Below, in pieces: positions 1-10,957 of a stretch of DNA of 64,000 nucleotides. Source of the stretch: Macrocystis pyrifera. Its lineage: Eukaryota; Sar; Phaeophyceae; Laminariales; Laminariaceae. Made by a program: the position numbers and the translations under genes. The notes under the pieces were generated by a model. That model saw only the letters and a list, made by a program, of their open reading frames with translations. It ran no database searches and had not been told where the DNA came from. Position 1 is the first letter of the stretch. Each line of letters starts with the position of its first letter. The stretch is taken from NCBI GenBank assembly GCA_031763025.1, contig JASSKH010000003.1, forward strand, positions 9,003,078-9,067,077, given 5' to 3'.

Positions 1-400
1 CGACAGGGTACCAAGGTACCAGGCGGGCCAGCAGGGAGACCCTGGCTGTGCTACTTGTACCATAAACTGCTGCCGCTACCTGGAGGATGCTTCGTGCTTT
101 GTTTGGTTTGCCTGTTTTTTTTCCCTTGGTTCTTAGTCTTACTCTGTTGACGACTATTAATAGTGGTGTTTTCTTTTTTTTCCTTTTTTTTTTCTAGCTC
201 CTTCATTTCAAGTGTCTGCCAGATCCCCTGCGGGGAGGGCACGATGGTTTGTTGTTATATATATACCAGGTATATATCCGTTTCTTTTCTCTTGTTTCTT
301 TTTCTCTTTCGAATTGTCCTTGTTTTTTTTGTTATTTTCTCCTTGTTTCGTTTCGTTGCTCTAGGTCATGGAATGTGTATGTCGTGCCTGTCGTACGCAA
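1..400 (+). mobile_element. LINE family L, 3' UTR fragment (copy L1)
   Basis: Non-coding. The sequence runs in the same order as the 3' UTR of the best copy (about 11230-11630), starting with the GGTACCAGGCGGGCC block and ending in the block around GTCATGGAATGTGTATG. It enters from the left edge. At about 400 it is cut, before its own 3' tail, by an inverted tail of the same family. Confidence 0.7.
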
Positions 401-690
401 TTGTTGTTGTTGTTTTCTTCACATTAAACGTTCTTTCTACGCGTCGACATCCAGCACAACCAGTGTCCGTGCCGATTCTTCAAACCTAGAGAGATACAAG
501 TTCTGTGGTCACAAAGCTACGCCATAGAGATACTACGTTGCCACGTATGTAATGCAATGCCATGTCATCATACTGCGTACGACAGGCACGACATACACAT
601 TCCATGACTTAGAAAAACAAAAACGAAACAAAGAGAAAAAACAAAAACAAAAACAAAGACAATTCGAAAGAGAAAATAAACAAAAAAAAG
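401..690 (-). mobile_element. LINE family L, 3' tail fragment (copy L2)
   Basis: Begins with a (GTT)n run, the complement of the (CAA)n that ends family L copies, and continues through the family tail in reverse (GTCGACATCCAGCACAACC). It is inserted in the sister tail L1 and forms a near-perfect inverted repeat with L3 (755-976), separated by roughly 150 bp. Confidence 0.7.
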
Positions 691-754
691 AAACTAAAAT
701 ACCTGGTATGATGACATAGCATTGTGTTGCATACGTGGCAACGTAGTATCGTTC

Positions 755-976
755 TGTTTCTCTAGGTCATGGAATGTGTATGTCGTGCCTGTCGTACGCA
801 GTATGATGACATGGCATTGCAATGCATACGTGGCAACGTAGTATTTCTGTGGCGTAGCTTTGTGACCACAGAACTTGTATCTCCAGTCTCTCTAGGATTG
901 AAGAATCGGCACGGACACTGGTTTTATGCTGGATGTCGACGGGTAGAAAGAACGGTTTAATGTAATGGGAAGAAAC
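755..976 (+). mobile_element. LINE family L, 3' tail fragment (copy L3)
   Basis: Tail of the family in forward orientation, from CTCTAGGTCATGGAATG to a short CAA-like end near 975. It is the partner of the inverted copy at 401-615. Confidence 0.65.
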
Positions 977-1204
977 CAACAACAGGGGGATAAAATGCGC
1001 GCGTACGTCAGCGAGGGATATCAAGAGGCCGTGCTCGCTGGGCACTGGCAAAAGCGCGAAAGGCGAAAAACGAGGATCTACAGAATCGTACGTAACTACC
1101 TCGAATCGAACGTTCTCCCTGTTCGCTGCTATCGGCACGTAAGGCCCGGACCCGGCGCTAGGCACAAACAAGGGGCCCGGCCGGTTCATACGCTCCCTTC
1201 GACC

Positions 1205-1890
1205 GCCGGTAGTAACAAAAAAAGCGGCAACAAAAAAATCGGTACTCTGTGCAACATGAAAATGACTGCACGGCGGGTCAGTGTTAAAAGATGAGAGTCC
1301 CGCTGCCGTACCAAAAATGTCGCTGTCTGCTGTGGTATGAACATAATCACTGCTGCTGTATGGCGGCACGTCTGCGATTTGATTGATGTGTAATGCAGGG
1401 GGAACTGCACTAAAAAAATCGATATCCGGTGCAACACGAAGAAAGTGGCTGAACGGTGGGTCAGGAGGGAAAAAAAGCTGAGAGTCCTGCTGCCGTATCA
1501 AACTTATCGCGGTTCGCTGTGGCACGAAAAAAATCACTGCTGTACGACGGCACGTCTGCGGTTTGGTGCACGTGTAATGCAGGGAAAACTGCACTAAAAC
1601 AATCGATATCCGGTGCAACACGAAAATGGCTGGACGGTGGGTCAGGAGTAAAAGCTGAGAGTCCTGCTGCCGTATCAAAAGCATCGCTGTCCTCTGTGGC
1701 ATGAAAAAACTCACTGCTGTACGACGGCACGTCTGCGGTTTGATGGACGTGTCGCGAGGGGAAACGGTACCAAACAAATCGATACTTGGTACAACATGAA
1801 AATGACTACACGGAGGGTCAGGAATAAAAGTTGAAAGTCCTGCTGCTGTACCAAAAATGTCGCTGTCTGCTGTGGCATGCAGACAATCAC
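1205..1890. repeat. Tandem satellite, unit about 180 bp, roughly 3.5 units
   Basis: The block GGGTCAG...GAGAGTCCTGCTGCCGTA...ACGGCACGTCTGCGG...CGATATCCGGTGCAACACG recurs with spacings of about 180, 184 and 177 bp. Units differ by scattered substitutions and small indels. The array ends abruptly at the truncated LINE copy L4, so L4 inserted into the array or marks its edge. The minus strand is open through the whole array (see findings), but the unit lengths are not all multiples of three. Confidence 0.75.
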
Positions 1891-3327
1891 TGCTATACGC
1901 TGACCTCTCCTTCGAAATCGAGCGACGAATCCGTCTGATGCGGGCATGCCTCCAACGGTATGGTCCGGAACTGTACGATAGGACGAACGCACCGCTTAGT
2001 CTGAAAGTCCGGATGCTGAAGGCCGAGGTGATTGAGACCTTGCTGTAGGGTTGCGTGACGTGGACCCTCAATGCGGACCACTTCGCCAAGCTTCGATCAG
2101 CCCACCACGAAGTCCTTCTGCGAGTCATTGGTTTCCAGCGCCGACTACGCACCGACCACACCACCCTCTCGTATGCGAAGGCGCTCAGGATAACACGATG
2201 CGAAAGTATCGAAACGACCACCCGTAAACGGCGACTCTTCTTTGCGGGGGCTCTGGTGCGGCAACACGAGGGGCGATTGCCCAGTCGGTTGATGTTGGGG
2301 ACGATCGCTGGTGGGGGGAGCCCGAAACCAGGCGGGCAGCCCAAGACTTGGCCGAGGGCCATTGCTGAGGACCTTAGAGTGTTCAAAGCCACCGAGGGAT
2401 CAACGGAAGACTCCCCCTTATTCTTTGGAGTTGGGACCGCACTGTGGCCCACTGCAGCAAAACAAACGGGAAAGTGGTACCGGGGAATCCTCGAAGCAGC
2501 TGAACAGTTCATGGGCAGGTGGCACGAGGCTGAGGCAAAGCTGAGTAGACAGCGCCGTGCATCCGCTGCAGGTAGTGTTAGAGGGAATGGGGGGAGGGGT
2601 AACAGCAGGAGGGGTAGAAGGAACACCGTACAAGTGTATGGGGGCACGGGGGGGAACAGGAGGAGTAGAAGGGAAACCGCGGTAGAAGAGAGTAGCAGAG
2701 AGACCGCAGATAGGGTAGCAAGGTACCAGGCCGACTAATAGGTTGGACTTTTCTTTGCTACTCGTACCGCCAACTGCTGCGGCCGTTCGGTATGCATTTT
2801 GATTTTTTTCCTTCTTATCCTTATGAAAGAAGTACTACATAGTGGGTGGGTGACGAGCGTATTTTGGCCCACTCACAACTGCTCTTTTTACTTAGTTAAG
2901 TGTTAACCGGGATGCATAGTCCCCTTTTTCCTTCTCGTATCTGTCCCCTTGCACGTCCCTTTTGGCTCATGCTCGGGGTAAGTATGTATGTGTCTGAGCT
3001 TTGGCTTCCCATTTTATTTATTTATTTGGGATTCTTCTCCTTTTCTTTTTCTTTTTCTTGTTCTTTTTCGGTTTGGTTTCTTCGTTGCTTCTCTTTCTTT
3101 ATGGTGTACTTTTGGTTGCTGGTGTATGTATGTTGTGTCGGCCGCACCTAGTGTGAAGGCATGGTATTGCGTAGGCTATTAATGCATTACGGTGTGTTAT
3201 CTCTGTGTCGTAGTCTGTGACCACAGAGCTCGTATCTTTCTAGGGTGAAGAATCAGAACGGACACTGGGCTTGCTGGATGTCGACGAGTAGAAGAACGGT
3301 TTAATGTGAAGAACACACACACATACG
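1890..3327 (+). mobile_element. LINE family L, 5'-truncated copy L4 (diverged subfamily)
   Basis: Contains the C-terminal third of the family L pol ORF and a 3' UTR parallel to that of copy L8 (the GTGGGTGGGTGACGAGCG block, then the GACCACAGAG...GTCGACGAG tail), ending in an (AC)n run rather than (CAA)n. It is clearly more diverged than L6 and L8 are from each other, so it looks like an older insertion or a separate subfamily. Confidence 0.75.
1893..2738 (+). pseudogene. LINE pol C-terminal fragment
   Basis: Corresponds to the region downstream of the RT catalytic core in copy L8 (EIDRRIRLMRACLKR..., then the conserved block around GCVTWTL). A TAG at 2046-2048 replaces the Tyr codon of LLYGCVTW, so the frame is interrupted. 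After that it is open for about 227 codons and ends ...DRVARYQAD, like the other copies. No RT catalytic motif remains because the 5' part is absent. This C-terminal region is typical of RTE-like and related LINEs; its role (RNA binding or target-primed reverse transcription) is not certain. Not functional. Confidence 0.75.
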
Positions 3328-3840
3328 GCGGCACAACGGTGGCTGGCTGAACGTCTAAAGCAGGATCAACAACTCCACTATTATTACTGCTAATAGGCGC
3401 GACCGAAAAATCGACATACGAGGGCATAGTGAAATCAAGTTTTTCTTCAGGCACAACAAAAAAAAAAACTGTTATTAATAGTAGGCGGAGCTGGTGCTGA
3501 CGCACGAGCTGCGCGTCGGGCACGTCGTACATCTCGCGCGGACGAAGGTTTAGGGAGTCTCGCATCAGCCTCACAACGAACGGAACGGCCGATGTGAGCC
3601 GAGTCAGGCGACAAGCAGTTGCCCGAGGGATGCATGTTGTGTGACTGCAAAAGCGCGGCAGCGCGTCTTGTCTGTGAGCGCGTACGAGGGCCAAGCGTGG
3701 TTACAGGGGGAACAACTGTGCCGGGCTCGGGTGCCATGAGCAGAGGGAGAGGTAAGCACGAGGACCGAATGTCCTCGGGTCCCACCTCACTAATAACCAT
3801 ATAAACGCGCATCGAAACTATCCGTGTTCATACTAAAAAT
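3328..3840. other. Intergenic, no gene seen
   Basis: Mixed-composition sequence with an A-run near 3458 and only short, unsupported ORFs on both strands. I recognise no gene, RNA or repeat shared with the rest of the window. Confidence 0.5.
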
Positions 3841-4016
3841 AAAAGGCGCTGTATGCAGGGCATGGCTATATTGAAGTATATACATATACCAGGTATATTT
3901 TTGTTTCTTTTTTTTGTTTCATTTCTCTTTCGAATTGTCCTTGTTTTTTTTCGTTTTTTTCTTTGTTTCGTTTGTGTTCTCTCTATGTCATGGAATGGGT
4001 ATGTCGGGCCTGTCGT
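3841..4016 (+). mobile_element. LINE family L, 3' UTR fragment (copy L5)
   Basis: Matches the T-rich 3' UTR stretch of copy L8 (GAAGTATATACATATACCAGG, then GTCATGGAATG). It is cut at CCTGTCGT by the (GTT)n end of copy L6, much as L1 is cut by L2, so the same short target was hit twice. Confidence 0.6.
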
Positions 4017-6640
4017 TGTTGTTGTTATTGTTGTTGTTTTCTTCACATTAAACCGTTCTTTCTACGCGTCGACATCCAGCACAACCAGTGTCCATGCCGA
4101 TTCTTCAAACCTAGAGAGATACAAGTTCTGTGGTCACAAAGCTACGCCACAGAGATACTACGTTGCCACGTATGTAATGCAATGCCATGTCATCATACTG
4201 CGTACGACAGGCACGACATACCCATTCCATGACCTAGAGAAACAAAAACGAAACAAAGAGAAAAAACAAAAACAAAAACAAAGACAATTCGAAAGAGAAA
4301 AGAAACAAAAAAAAGAAACTAAAATATACCTGGTATATGAATATACTTCAGTATAGCAACAAACCATCGTACCCCCACGTAGGGGACGTGGCAGACACTT
4401 GAAAACAACGAGCTGGAAAAAAAAGAAAAAAGAAGAAAACACCACTATTAATAGTCGTCAACAGAGTAAGACTAAGAACCAAGGTAAAAATAACAGTCAA
4501 ACCAAACAAAGCACAAGGCATGCTCCAGGTAGCGGCAGCAGTTTATGGTACGAGTAGCACAGCCAGGGTCTCCCTGCTGGCCCGCCTGGTACCTTGGTAC
4601 CCTGTCTGCCACCATCGTCCACCGTTCGTCACCTATGCCCGGCCCCTCGGCGTCAGACAGTACGAAACAAGCAGAGCAGGCTCGTCATCCACCCACGCCA
4701 CACGACTCCTTCAATAAGGCTTATCAATCGGAGGAAGGAAGAGAAATGAAAATCACATAGGGTCACCGCAAAGAAGACAATAAAATGAAACAAAAATAAA
4801 CAAAAACAACAGGAAGACAAAGGAAGACCACGTTCGAACCAGCTGCACCAGTTGGTGGTACGAGTAGTATAGGCGTGTTCTACTTCTTAGTCTGCCCGGT
4901 ACCTGGCTACCCTATCTGCCATCTCCTTCCTACTTTCGTCCACTGCAGTTTCCCTGCTACTCCTCTTCCCCCCCCTCTCCGCATTCCCTTGGTCGGGTTT
5001 TCTGCTACTCCTCTTGTTGCCCCTCCTCCCCCCATTCCCTTGGACACCACCCACGGCGGATGCGCGGCGCTGCCTGCTCAGCTCAGCCTCAGCCTCGTGC
5101 CACCTCACCATGAACCGTTCGGCTGCTTCCAGGATCCCCCGGTACCACTTTCCCACCTTTTTTGCAGCAGTGGGCCACAGTGCGGTCTCAACTCCAAACA
5201 CCAAGGGAGCAAGTTCCGTTGACCCTTCGGTGGCGCGGAACTCCCTAAGGTCTTCGACTATGCATCTATGCCAAGTCTTAACCTGTCCGCCAGGTCTCGG
5301 GTTCTCCCCACCAGCAATCGTCCCGAACATCACCCGGCTGGGTAATCGATCCTTGCTTTGCCGTGCCACCCCCCCCGCGAAAAAGAGACGCCGTTTGCGG
5401 ATGGTCGTTTCGATGCTCTCGCAACGTGTCATCTTGAGGGCCTTCGCGTACGTGAGGCTGGCATGGTCAGTACGAAGTCGGCGTTGGAAGCCAATGACTC
5501 GCAACAGGACTTGGTGGTCAGCCGTTCGAAGCTTGGCAAAGTGTTCCGCTCTGAGGGTCCACGTCACACACCCGTAGAGCAGGGTCTCAATCACCTCGGC
5601 CTTCAGCATTCGGACTTTCAGGCTAAGGAGGGCGGTCGTCCTATCATACAGCTCCGGGCCGAAGCGTTTGAGGCATGCTCGCAGGAGACGGATCCGTCGG
5701 TCGATTTCGAGCGAGAGGTCAGCGTTTTCGTGGATAACGCCGCCCAGGTACAAGAACTGGGCCGTCTGCTTATACCTCTGGCCTGCTGCTTCGATAACGA
5801 GCGGTGGTGCGAGGGTTTCTGGTCTGGCGTTTGTAGAAGCATAGTATCTGTCTTCTTTTCCGACACTGTAAGGCCTGCTGCTTCGAAGACAGTCACGATG
5901 ACTTGTCATCATTTTCGCGAGCCCTTCAGCCGACTTCGAGACAATCCCTGCGTCATCGGCGTACAACATGCCCCATACAGCCCTTCGCACGCACGCCAAC
6001 GGCTCCTGCTCCTCCGTCCCGACTACTCCAGCATCACTAAGTTGGACCAAATCCCTTACGATTGCTTCGTCATGGCTAAAGCGTACTACATGACTAGTAC
6101 GACGTGCAACGCAGCAGCGAAAAATACGTTGAACAGTAACGGTGACAGCACACGGCCTTGCCGCAGCCCCTGCGTGACATCAAACCATTCCGAGTGCTCG
6201 CCGTCATCCGTACGCACGCGAGCCCGCATGCCACCGTGGAAATTACGGATAATTCTCAGCATCTTGGTTGGTACGCCAAAACGTGTGAGTACTTCCCATA
6301 ACAGCTCTCGGTCGACAGAGTCGTACGCTTTCTGCAGATCGATGAAGCACAAGTACAGGGGGATTTTCCTCTGTCTTCCAAGAGCGCACGACGAACAACA
6401 TATCAATCCTTGATCGTGCGGGGCGGAAGCCGCACTATTCCTCCGGGAGTAATTCCTCGGTCTCGCAGTAGTTGCTGAGGCGCGACGCGACGATTGCCTG
6501 CGTGGGCAACCAGCGAAATCCCTCTGTAGTTGTTGCAATCAGTTCGGTCCTTCTTTTTGTGAAGGACCTTGGTGATCGCGTCTTTCCATTGCTGGGGGAC
6601 TTCTCCTGTTACCCAAACATTGACAAGGATGTTGTGAAAG
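4017..6640 (-). mobile_element. LINE family L, 5'-truncated copy L6
   Basis: On the minus strand it runs from a truncated RT domain (about 6640) through the pol C-terminus (stop near 4887) and an approximately 870-bp 3' UTR to a terminal (CAA)n, seen here as (GTT)n at 4017. Collinear with copy L8. At its 5' end it abuts another family L 3' UTR piece. Confidence 0.85.
4887..6640 (-). pseudogene. LINE reverse transcriptase, broken (copy L6)
   Basis: Would reverse-transcribe the element RNA at a nicked target. Visible are [11 protein letters not shown] at the 5' end, the palm motif [10 protein letters not shown], the TQGLRQG block (QGC changed to QGR), the catalytic YADD in MLYADDAGI (plus strand near 5965), and the C-terminal block GCVTWTLRAEHF. 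Compared with L8 it has a short deletion and frameshifts near 6400-6500, an 8-bp insertion near 6090 with a stop, and a compensating +1/-1 pair around 5825-5895 that scrambles about 30 residues. The endonuclease domain expected upstream is absent through 5' truncation. Clade: RTE-like by motif style, not proven. Confidence 0.85.
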
Positions 6641-6925
6641 CTCCAGCTAGCGGCAGCAGTTTATGGTACGAGTAGCACAGCCAGGGTCTCCCTGCTGGCC
6701 CGCCTGGTACCTTGCTACCCTGTCTGCCACCATCGTCCAGCGTTCGTCGTACGCAGTATTAGACATGGCATTGCATTGCATATGTGGCAACGTAGTATCT
6801 CTGTGGCGTAGCTTTGTGACCACAGAACTTGTATCTCTCTAGGATTGAAGAATCGGCACGGACACTGGTTGTGCTGGACGTCGACGGGTAGAAAGAACGG
6901 TTTCATGTGAAGAAAACAACAACAT
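6641..6925. mobile_element. LINE family L, chimeric tail pieces (copy L7)
   Basis: 6641-6748 is family 3' UTR in minus orientation (GCGGCAGCAGTTTATGG). 6750-6925 is the 3' tail in plus orientation, ending GTGAAGAAAACAACAACA. The head-to-head join is probably a 5' inversion or two successive insertions. Confidence 0.6.
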
Positions 6926-7396
6926 GGAAAGAAGGAGGGGGGCCGAGCCGATCACGAAAAAAATTACTCGGATTTTTGGCGTGACGGACATCGTACACCC
7001 GAGAGAGGCTCGGCCGACTATCCTGCTGCGCCCAGAACGGAACCGGCTGCCCGGAGTGCCGTTCTGGGTCCAGCGCGCTTGTCGCTGTGTCCGGTCTGGC
7101 AGCGGGCTGCAGAGGCGAATCAGCGACAAGCATAGGCGAAAGGAACGAGGGTCTACCTGCTGCAAGCAGTGACAGAGGGGCTGTGGCACAGCAAAAACTA
7201 GCAGCAGTAATACAGGTGCTCGAGTTGTCAACAAGCAAGAAAACAGGCAGACCGGGAGAATACGAAAAATCCCCTGCGTCGCGCGGACCAACAGCGCGTG
7301 AACCTATAGCGGCTGTTGCATCAGTCTCGCCGCGCGACGCGTTGGGGAAGCGGCGGATATCATACTCTCGAACGCAATCGCCAAAAAAAGGGGGCC
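6926..7396. other. Intergenic, no gene seen
   Basis: GC-rich stretch with short ORFs in several frames and none convincing. No match to other parts of the window was recognised. Confidence 0.45.
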
Positions 7397-7660
7397 ATGT
7401 ACATTATTGTCATTTTTCGCGACATGCCGTGGCATGCCGTGGCACGACCTGCGGCAAAACTTCCACGGCATACCACGGAATCTTCCACGGCATACCACGG
7501 AATCTTCCACGGACCCCCACGGCATACCATGGGACCCTAACCCTAACCCTAACCCTAACCCTAACCCTAACCCCAACCCTAATGTTTTGCCGCAGGTCGT
7601 GCCACGGCATGCCACGGCATGCCACGGCACGCCACGGCAAAAAATGACAATAATGTACAT
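7397..7660. mobile_element. 264-bp inverted-repeat element enclosing telomere-type repeats
   Basis: The left arm (7397-7460) and right arm (7584-7660) are near-perfect inverted copies, starting ATGTACATTATTGTCATTTT and ending at GCGGCAAAAC. The right arm has one extra 10-bp TGCCGTGGCA unit. The interior holds two copies of a TTCCACGGCATACCACGGAATC-type repeat and then eight telomere-type hexamers. It has no coding capacity, and I see no clear target-site duplication. It could be a MITE-like transposon or a fold-back formed at a healed chromosome break. Confidence 0.7.
7535..7582 (-). repeat. Interstitial telomere-type repeat, eight hexamers
   Basis: Seven CCCTAA units and one CCCCAA variant (7571-7576), the complement of TTAGGG. 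It is short and internal, not a chromosome end. It lies exactly between the arms of the inverted-repeat element. Confidence 0.9.
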
Positions 7661-7734
7661 CCCTGAAAAAAGGAGAAGACATTAAATAAACAGCAAGAAG
7701 CCGAAAAAAAAACAGACTAACTTCAAGAGCGAAC

Positions 7735-8310
7735 TCGCAGTAGTTTTGCCGCCAGTACTCCAATATTCTCAGTACTCGGACTACGATTTGTTCTTGAGCA
7801 TTTACCTGTGAAACCTTGATATTATACCCTCAAGAAACATTTATTTTGGGGGAACATATATATTGTAGTACCAGTATGTATGTATGTATGTATGTATGTA
7901 TATATGTGCTGCACCTTATTACTCAGCCGGTCACAAAGTATTATGGCGCAACCTCGACCTCGCGCAACTTTTTTGTACTTACGAATTAATCGCCGCGAGT
8001 CAGCTGGATCAATATATATATCTCCACTACTTACCGATATACCCTATTACATATTATTGTAGTAATATCCCACACTAATTCCGCGAACAGTAGTATAATA
8101 TAGTCTGTCCTCAAAAATATGTTGTGTGTGTTCTTCACGTTAAAATGATGGGAGGGTGCAGGTGCTACTTCTAAACAAGTGTGCAGGGTTTCATACGAGT
8201 ATTATTATTTCGCTCTTGCGCCACTCCCCTATTAATACGGCACCTCCCGGAGAGGAACCTTGTAACAAGTATGTACACGTTCAAGGTTATAAATGCAGGG
8301 CGGGACACAG
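7735..8310 (+). repeat. Dispersed repeat U, 3' part (copy U4)
   Basis: Matches 14215-14735, 15885-16320 and 43900-44313 plus 49462-49530. Diagnostic blocks are CAAGAAACATTTATTTTGGG, GGTCACAAAGTATTATGGCG and AATTAATCGCCGCGAGTC; the copy ends near CACCTCCCGGAG...CTTGTA. It contains a (TATG)n microsatellite near 7875-7900. No coding sequence was recognised. Confidence 0.8.
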
Positions 8311-8850
8311 CAGTATATCCCTTGCCACACAGGTTTGCCTATATTGAGCGGGTTCTCGTTGTAATACTCACTCACGTGTGTGTTGATTGCTGAGACACGG
8401 AAGAAGGGCAGCTGTATTCCAATTCTTCTTCAGTCCGCGGAGCTATTGAAAAGCAAAGGCGCTCGCTTGTTTGTCTCGCCTGGTTTTCCACCTAATTCTC
8501 TCCAACAAGATAATGAACAAATACGACCCAATCATTGTCTGTTGTTGTGCATCATTCCGGTATGATCCGTCGGTACCTGGTACGTCATATCAGATAAATA
8601 CAAAGCAGCTGTAGGGGTGAGTTGAAAGTTTAGTTTTATACCTGGTACTTGTATACTCGTACTCGTACGAGTATAATATTGTTGAACTCGAATATATACA
8701 GAGGAGGACGAAGAACGTAATTTCGTACCAGGTAAACTTGTAATTCGCAAAATGTCGAAAAATTACTGATTTCTCGAAAACAATACCTGGTAGTTCAGTT
8801 TTTACATTGATTTAATCTTGTTGTGTACTTTTAGTCAGCCGAATTTCGAT
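8311..8850. other. Intergenic, no gene seen
   Basis: AT-rich. A short palindrome (ATACTCGTACTCGTACGAGTAT-like, about 8652-8674) and repeated TACCTGGTA words are visible. No supported ORF. Confidence 0.45.
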
Positions 8851-10957
8851 TTTTTCGATGGGTTTTCGGATCTTCCTGAAGGGACTAAAGCGAGAAGCGA
8901 ACAGTTCATTAGGGACGAGGATGGCACGCTGTTGCGGGATAAGGTGCGAATTCGTGAACGGTGGGGGAGGTTTTACCACAAACTTTTGAACACGAAATCG
9001 CTTAAACTCGATTCCACGATCATCGACCTCTTGCCACCACGACCGCTTAAACTGTCGCTCGGAGATGAACCATCCATGGACGAGATGACGGAAGCACTTA
9101 AGGGGATGTCAAACTGGAAAGCTGTCGGGCCAGATGGTCTCCCGGCCGAACTCCTGAAAATCGACCACCCCGCATTCGCCCAGTGCTTTCACAACATCCT
9201 TGTCAATGTTTGGGTAACAGGAGAAGTCCCCCAGCAGTGGAAAGACGCGATCATCAAGGTCCTTCACAAAAAGAAGGACCGAACTGATTGCAACAACTAC
9301 AGAGGGATTTCGCTGGTTGCCCACGCAGGCAAAGTCTTGTTGAAAATCGTCGCGTCGCGCCTCAGCAACTACTGCGAGACCGAGGAATTACTCCCTGAGG
9401 AACAGTGCGGCTTCCGCCCCGCACGATCAACGATTGATATGTTGTTCGTCGTGCGCCGGTTGCAAGAGCTTGGAAGACAGAGGAAAATCCCCCTGTACTT
9501 GTGCTTCATCGATCTGCAGAAAGCGTACGACTCTGTCGACCGAGAGCTGTTATGGGAAGTACTCACACGTTTTGGCGTACCAACCAAGATGCTGAGAATT
9601 ATCCGTAATTTCCACGATGGCATGCGGGCTCGCGTGCGTACGGATGACGGCGAGCACTCGGAATGGTTTGATGTCACGCAGGGGCTGCGGCAAGGCTGTG
9701 TGCTGTCACCGTTACTGTTCAACGTATTTTTCGCTGCTGCGTTGCACGTCGTACTAGTACGCTTTAGCCATGACGAAGCAATCGTAAGGGATTTGGTCCA
9801 ACTTAGTGATGCTGGAGTAGTCGGGACGAAGGAGCAGGAGCCGTTGGCGTACGTGCGAAGGGCTGTATGGGGCATGTTGTACGCCGATGACGCAGGGATT
9901 GTCTCGAAGTCGGCTGAAGGGCTCAAGAAAATGATGACAGTCATCGTGACTGTCTTCGAAGCAGCAGGCCTTACGGTGTCGGAAAAGAAGACAGATCACT
10001 ATGCTTCTACAAACGCCAGACCAGAAAACCCTCGCACCACCGCTCGTTATTGAAGCAGCAGGCCAGAGGTATAAGCAGACGGCCCAGTTCTTGTACCTAG
10101 GCGGCGTTATCCACGAAAATGCTGACCTCTCGCTCGAAATCGACCGACGGATCCGTCTCATGCGAGCATGCCTCAAACGGTTCGGCCCGGAGCTGTATGA
10201 TAGGACGACCGCCCCCCTTAGCCTGAAAGTCCGAATGCTGAAGGCCGAGGTGATTGAGACCCTGCTCTACGGGTGTGTGACGTGGACCCTCAGAGCGGAA
10301 CACTTTGCCAAGCTTCGAACGGCTGACCACCAAGTCCTGTTGCGAGCCATTGGCTTCCAACGCCGACTTCGTACTGACCATGCCACCCTCTCGTACGCGA
10401 AGGCCCTCAAGATGACACGTTGCGAGAGCATCGAAACGACCATCCGCAAACGGCGTCTCTTCTTCGCGGGGGGGGTGGCACGGCAAAGCAAGGATCGATT
10501 ACCCAGCCGGGTGATGTTCGGGACGATTGCTGGTGGGGAGAACCCGAGACCTGGCGGACAGGTTAAGACTTGGCATAGATGCGTAGTCGAAGACCTTAGG
10601 GAGTTCCGCGCCACCGAAGGGTCAACGGAACTAGCTCCCTTGGTGTTTGGAGTTGAGACCGCACTGTGGCCCACTGCTGCAAAAAAGGCGGGGAAGTGGT
10701 ACCGGGGGATCCTGGAAGCAGCCGAACGTTCATGGTGAGGTGGCACGAGGCTGAGGCTGAGCTGAGCAGGCAGCGCCGCGCATCCGCCGTGGGTGGTGTC
10801 CAAGGGAATGGGGGGAGGAGGGGCAACAAGAGGAGTAGCAGAAAACCCGACCAAGGGAATGCGGCGGAGGGGGGGGAAGAGGAGTAGCAGGGAAACTGCA
10901 GTGGACGAAAGTAGGAAGGAGATGGCAGATAGGGTAGCCAGGTACCGGGCAGACTAA
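8850..10957 (+). pseudogene. LINE reverse transcriptase with frameshifts (copy L8)
   Basis: Best-preserved family L pol. In order: a pre-RT region ([12 protein letters not shown]); the RT fingers motif [14 protein letters not shown] (about 9118); [12 protein letters not shown] (9298); palm Asp in [10 protein letters not shown] (Asp codon 9511); [13 protein letters not shown] (about 9680); catalytic YADD at 9880-9891; and a C-terminal domain with GCVTWTLRAEHF (about 10270). Frame breaks are an inserted C at about 9997, a lost G near 10728 (compare copy L6) and a further shift near 10860 beside a G-run. The endonuclease domain is missing upstream. All catalytic RT residues are present, so this would be intact but for three small indels. 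RTE-like clade is my inference from motif style. Confidence 0.88.

Noticed and set aside
767-2647. Calling the 626-codon minus ORF a host gene
   Set aside because: It crosses a satellite whose units are not all multiples of three and lies antisense to LINE pol; no domain or start context supports it.
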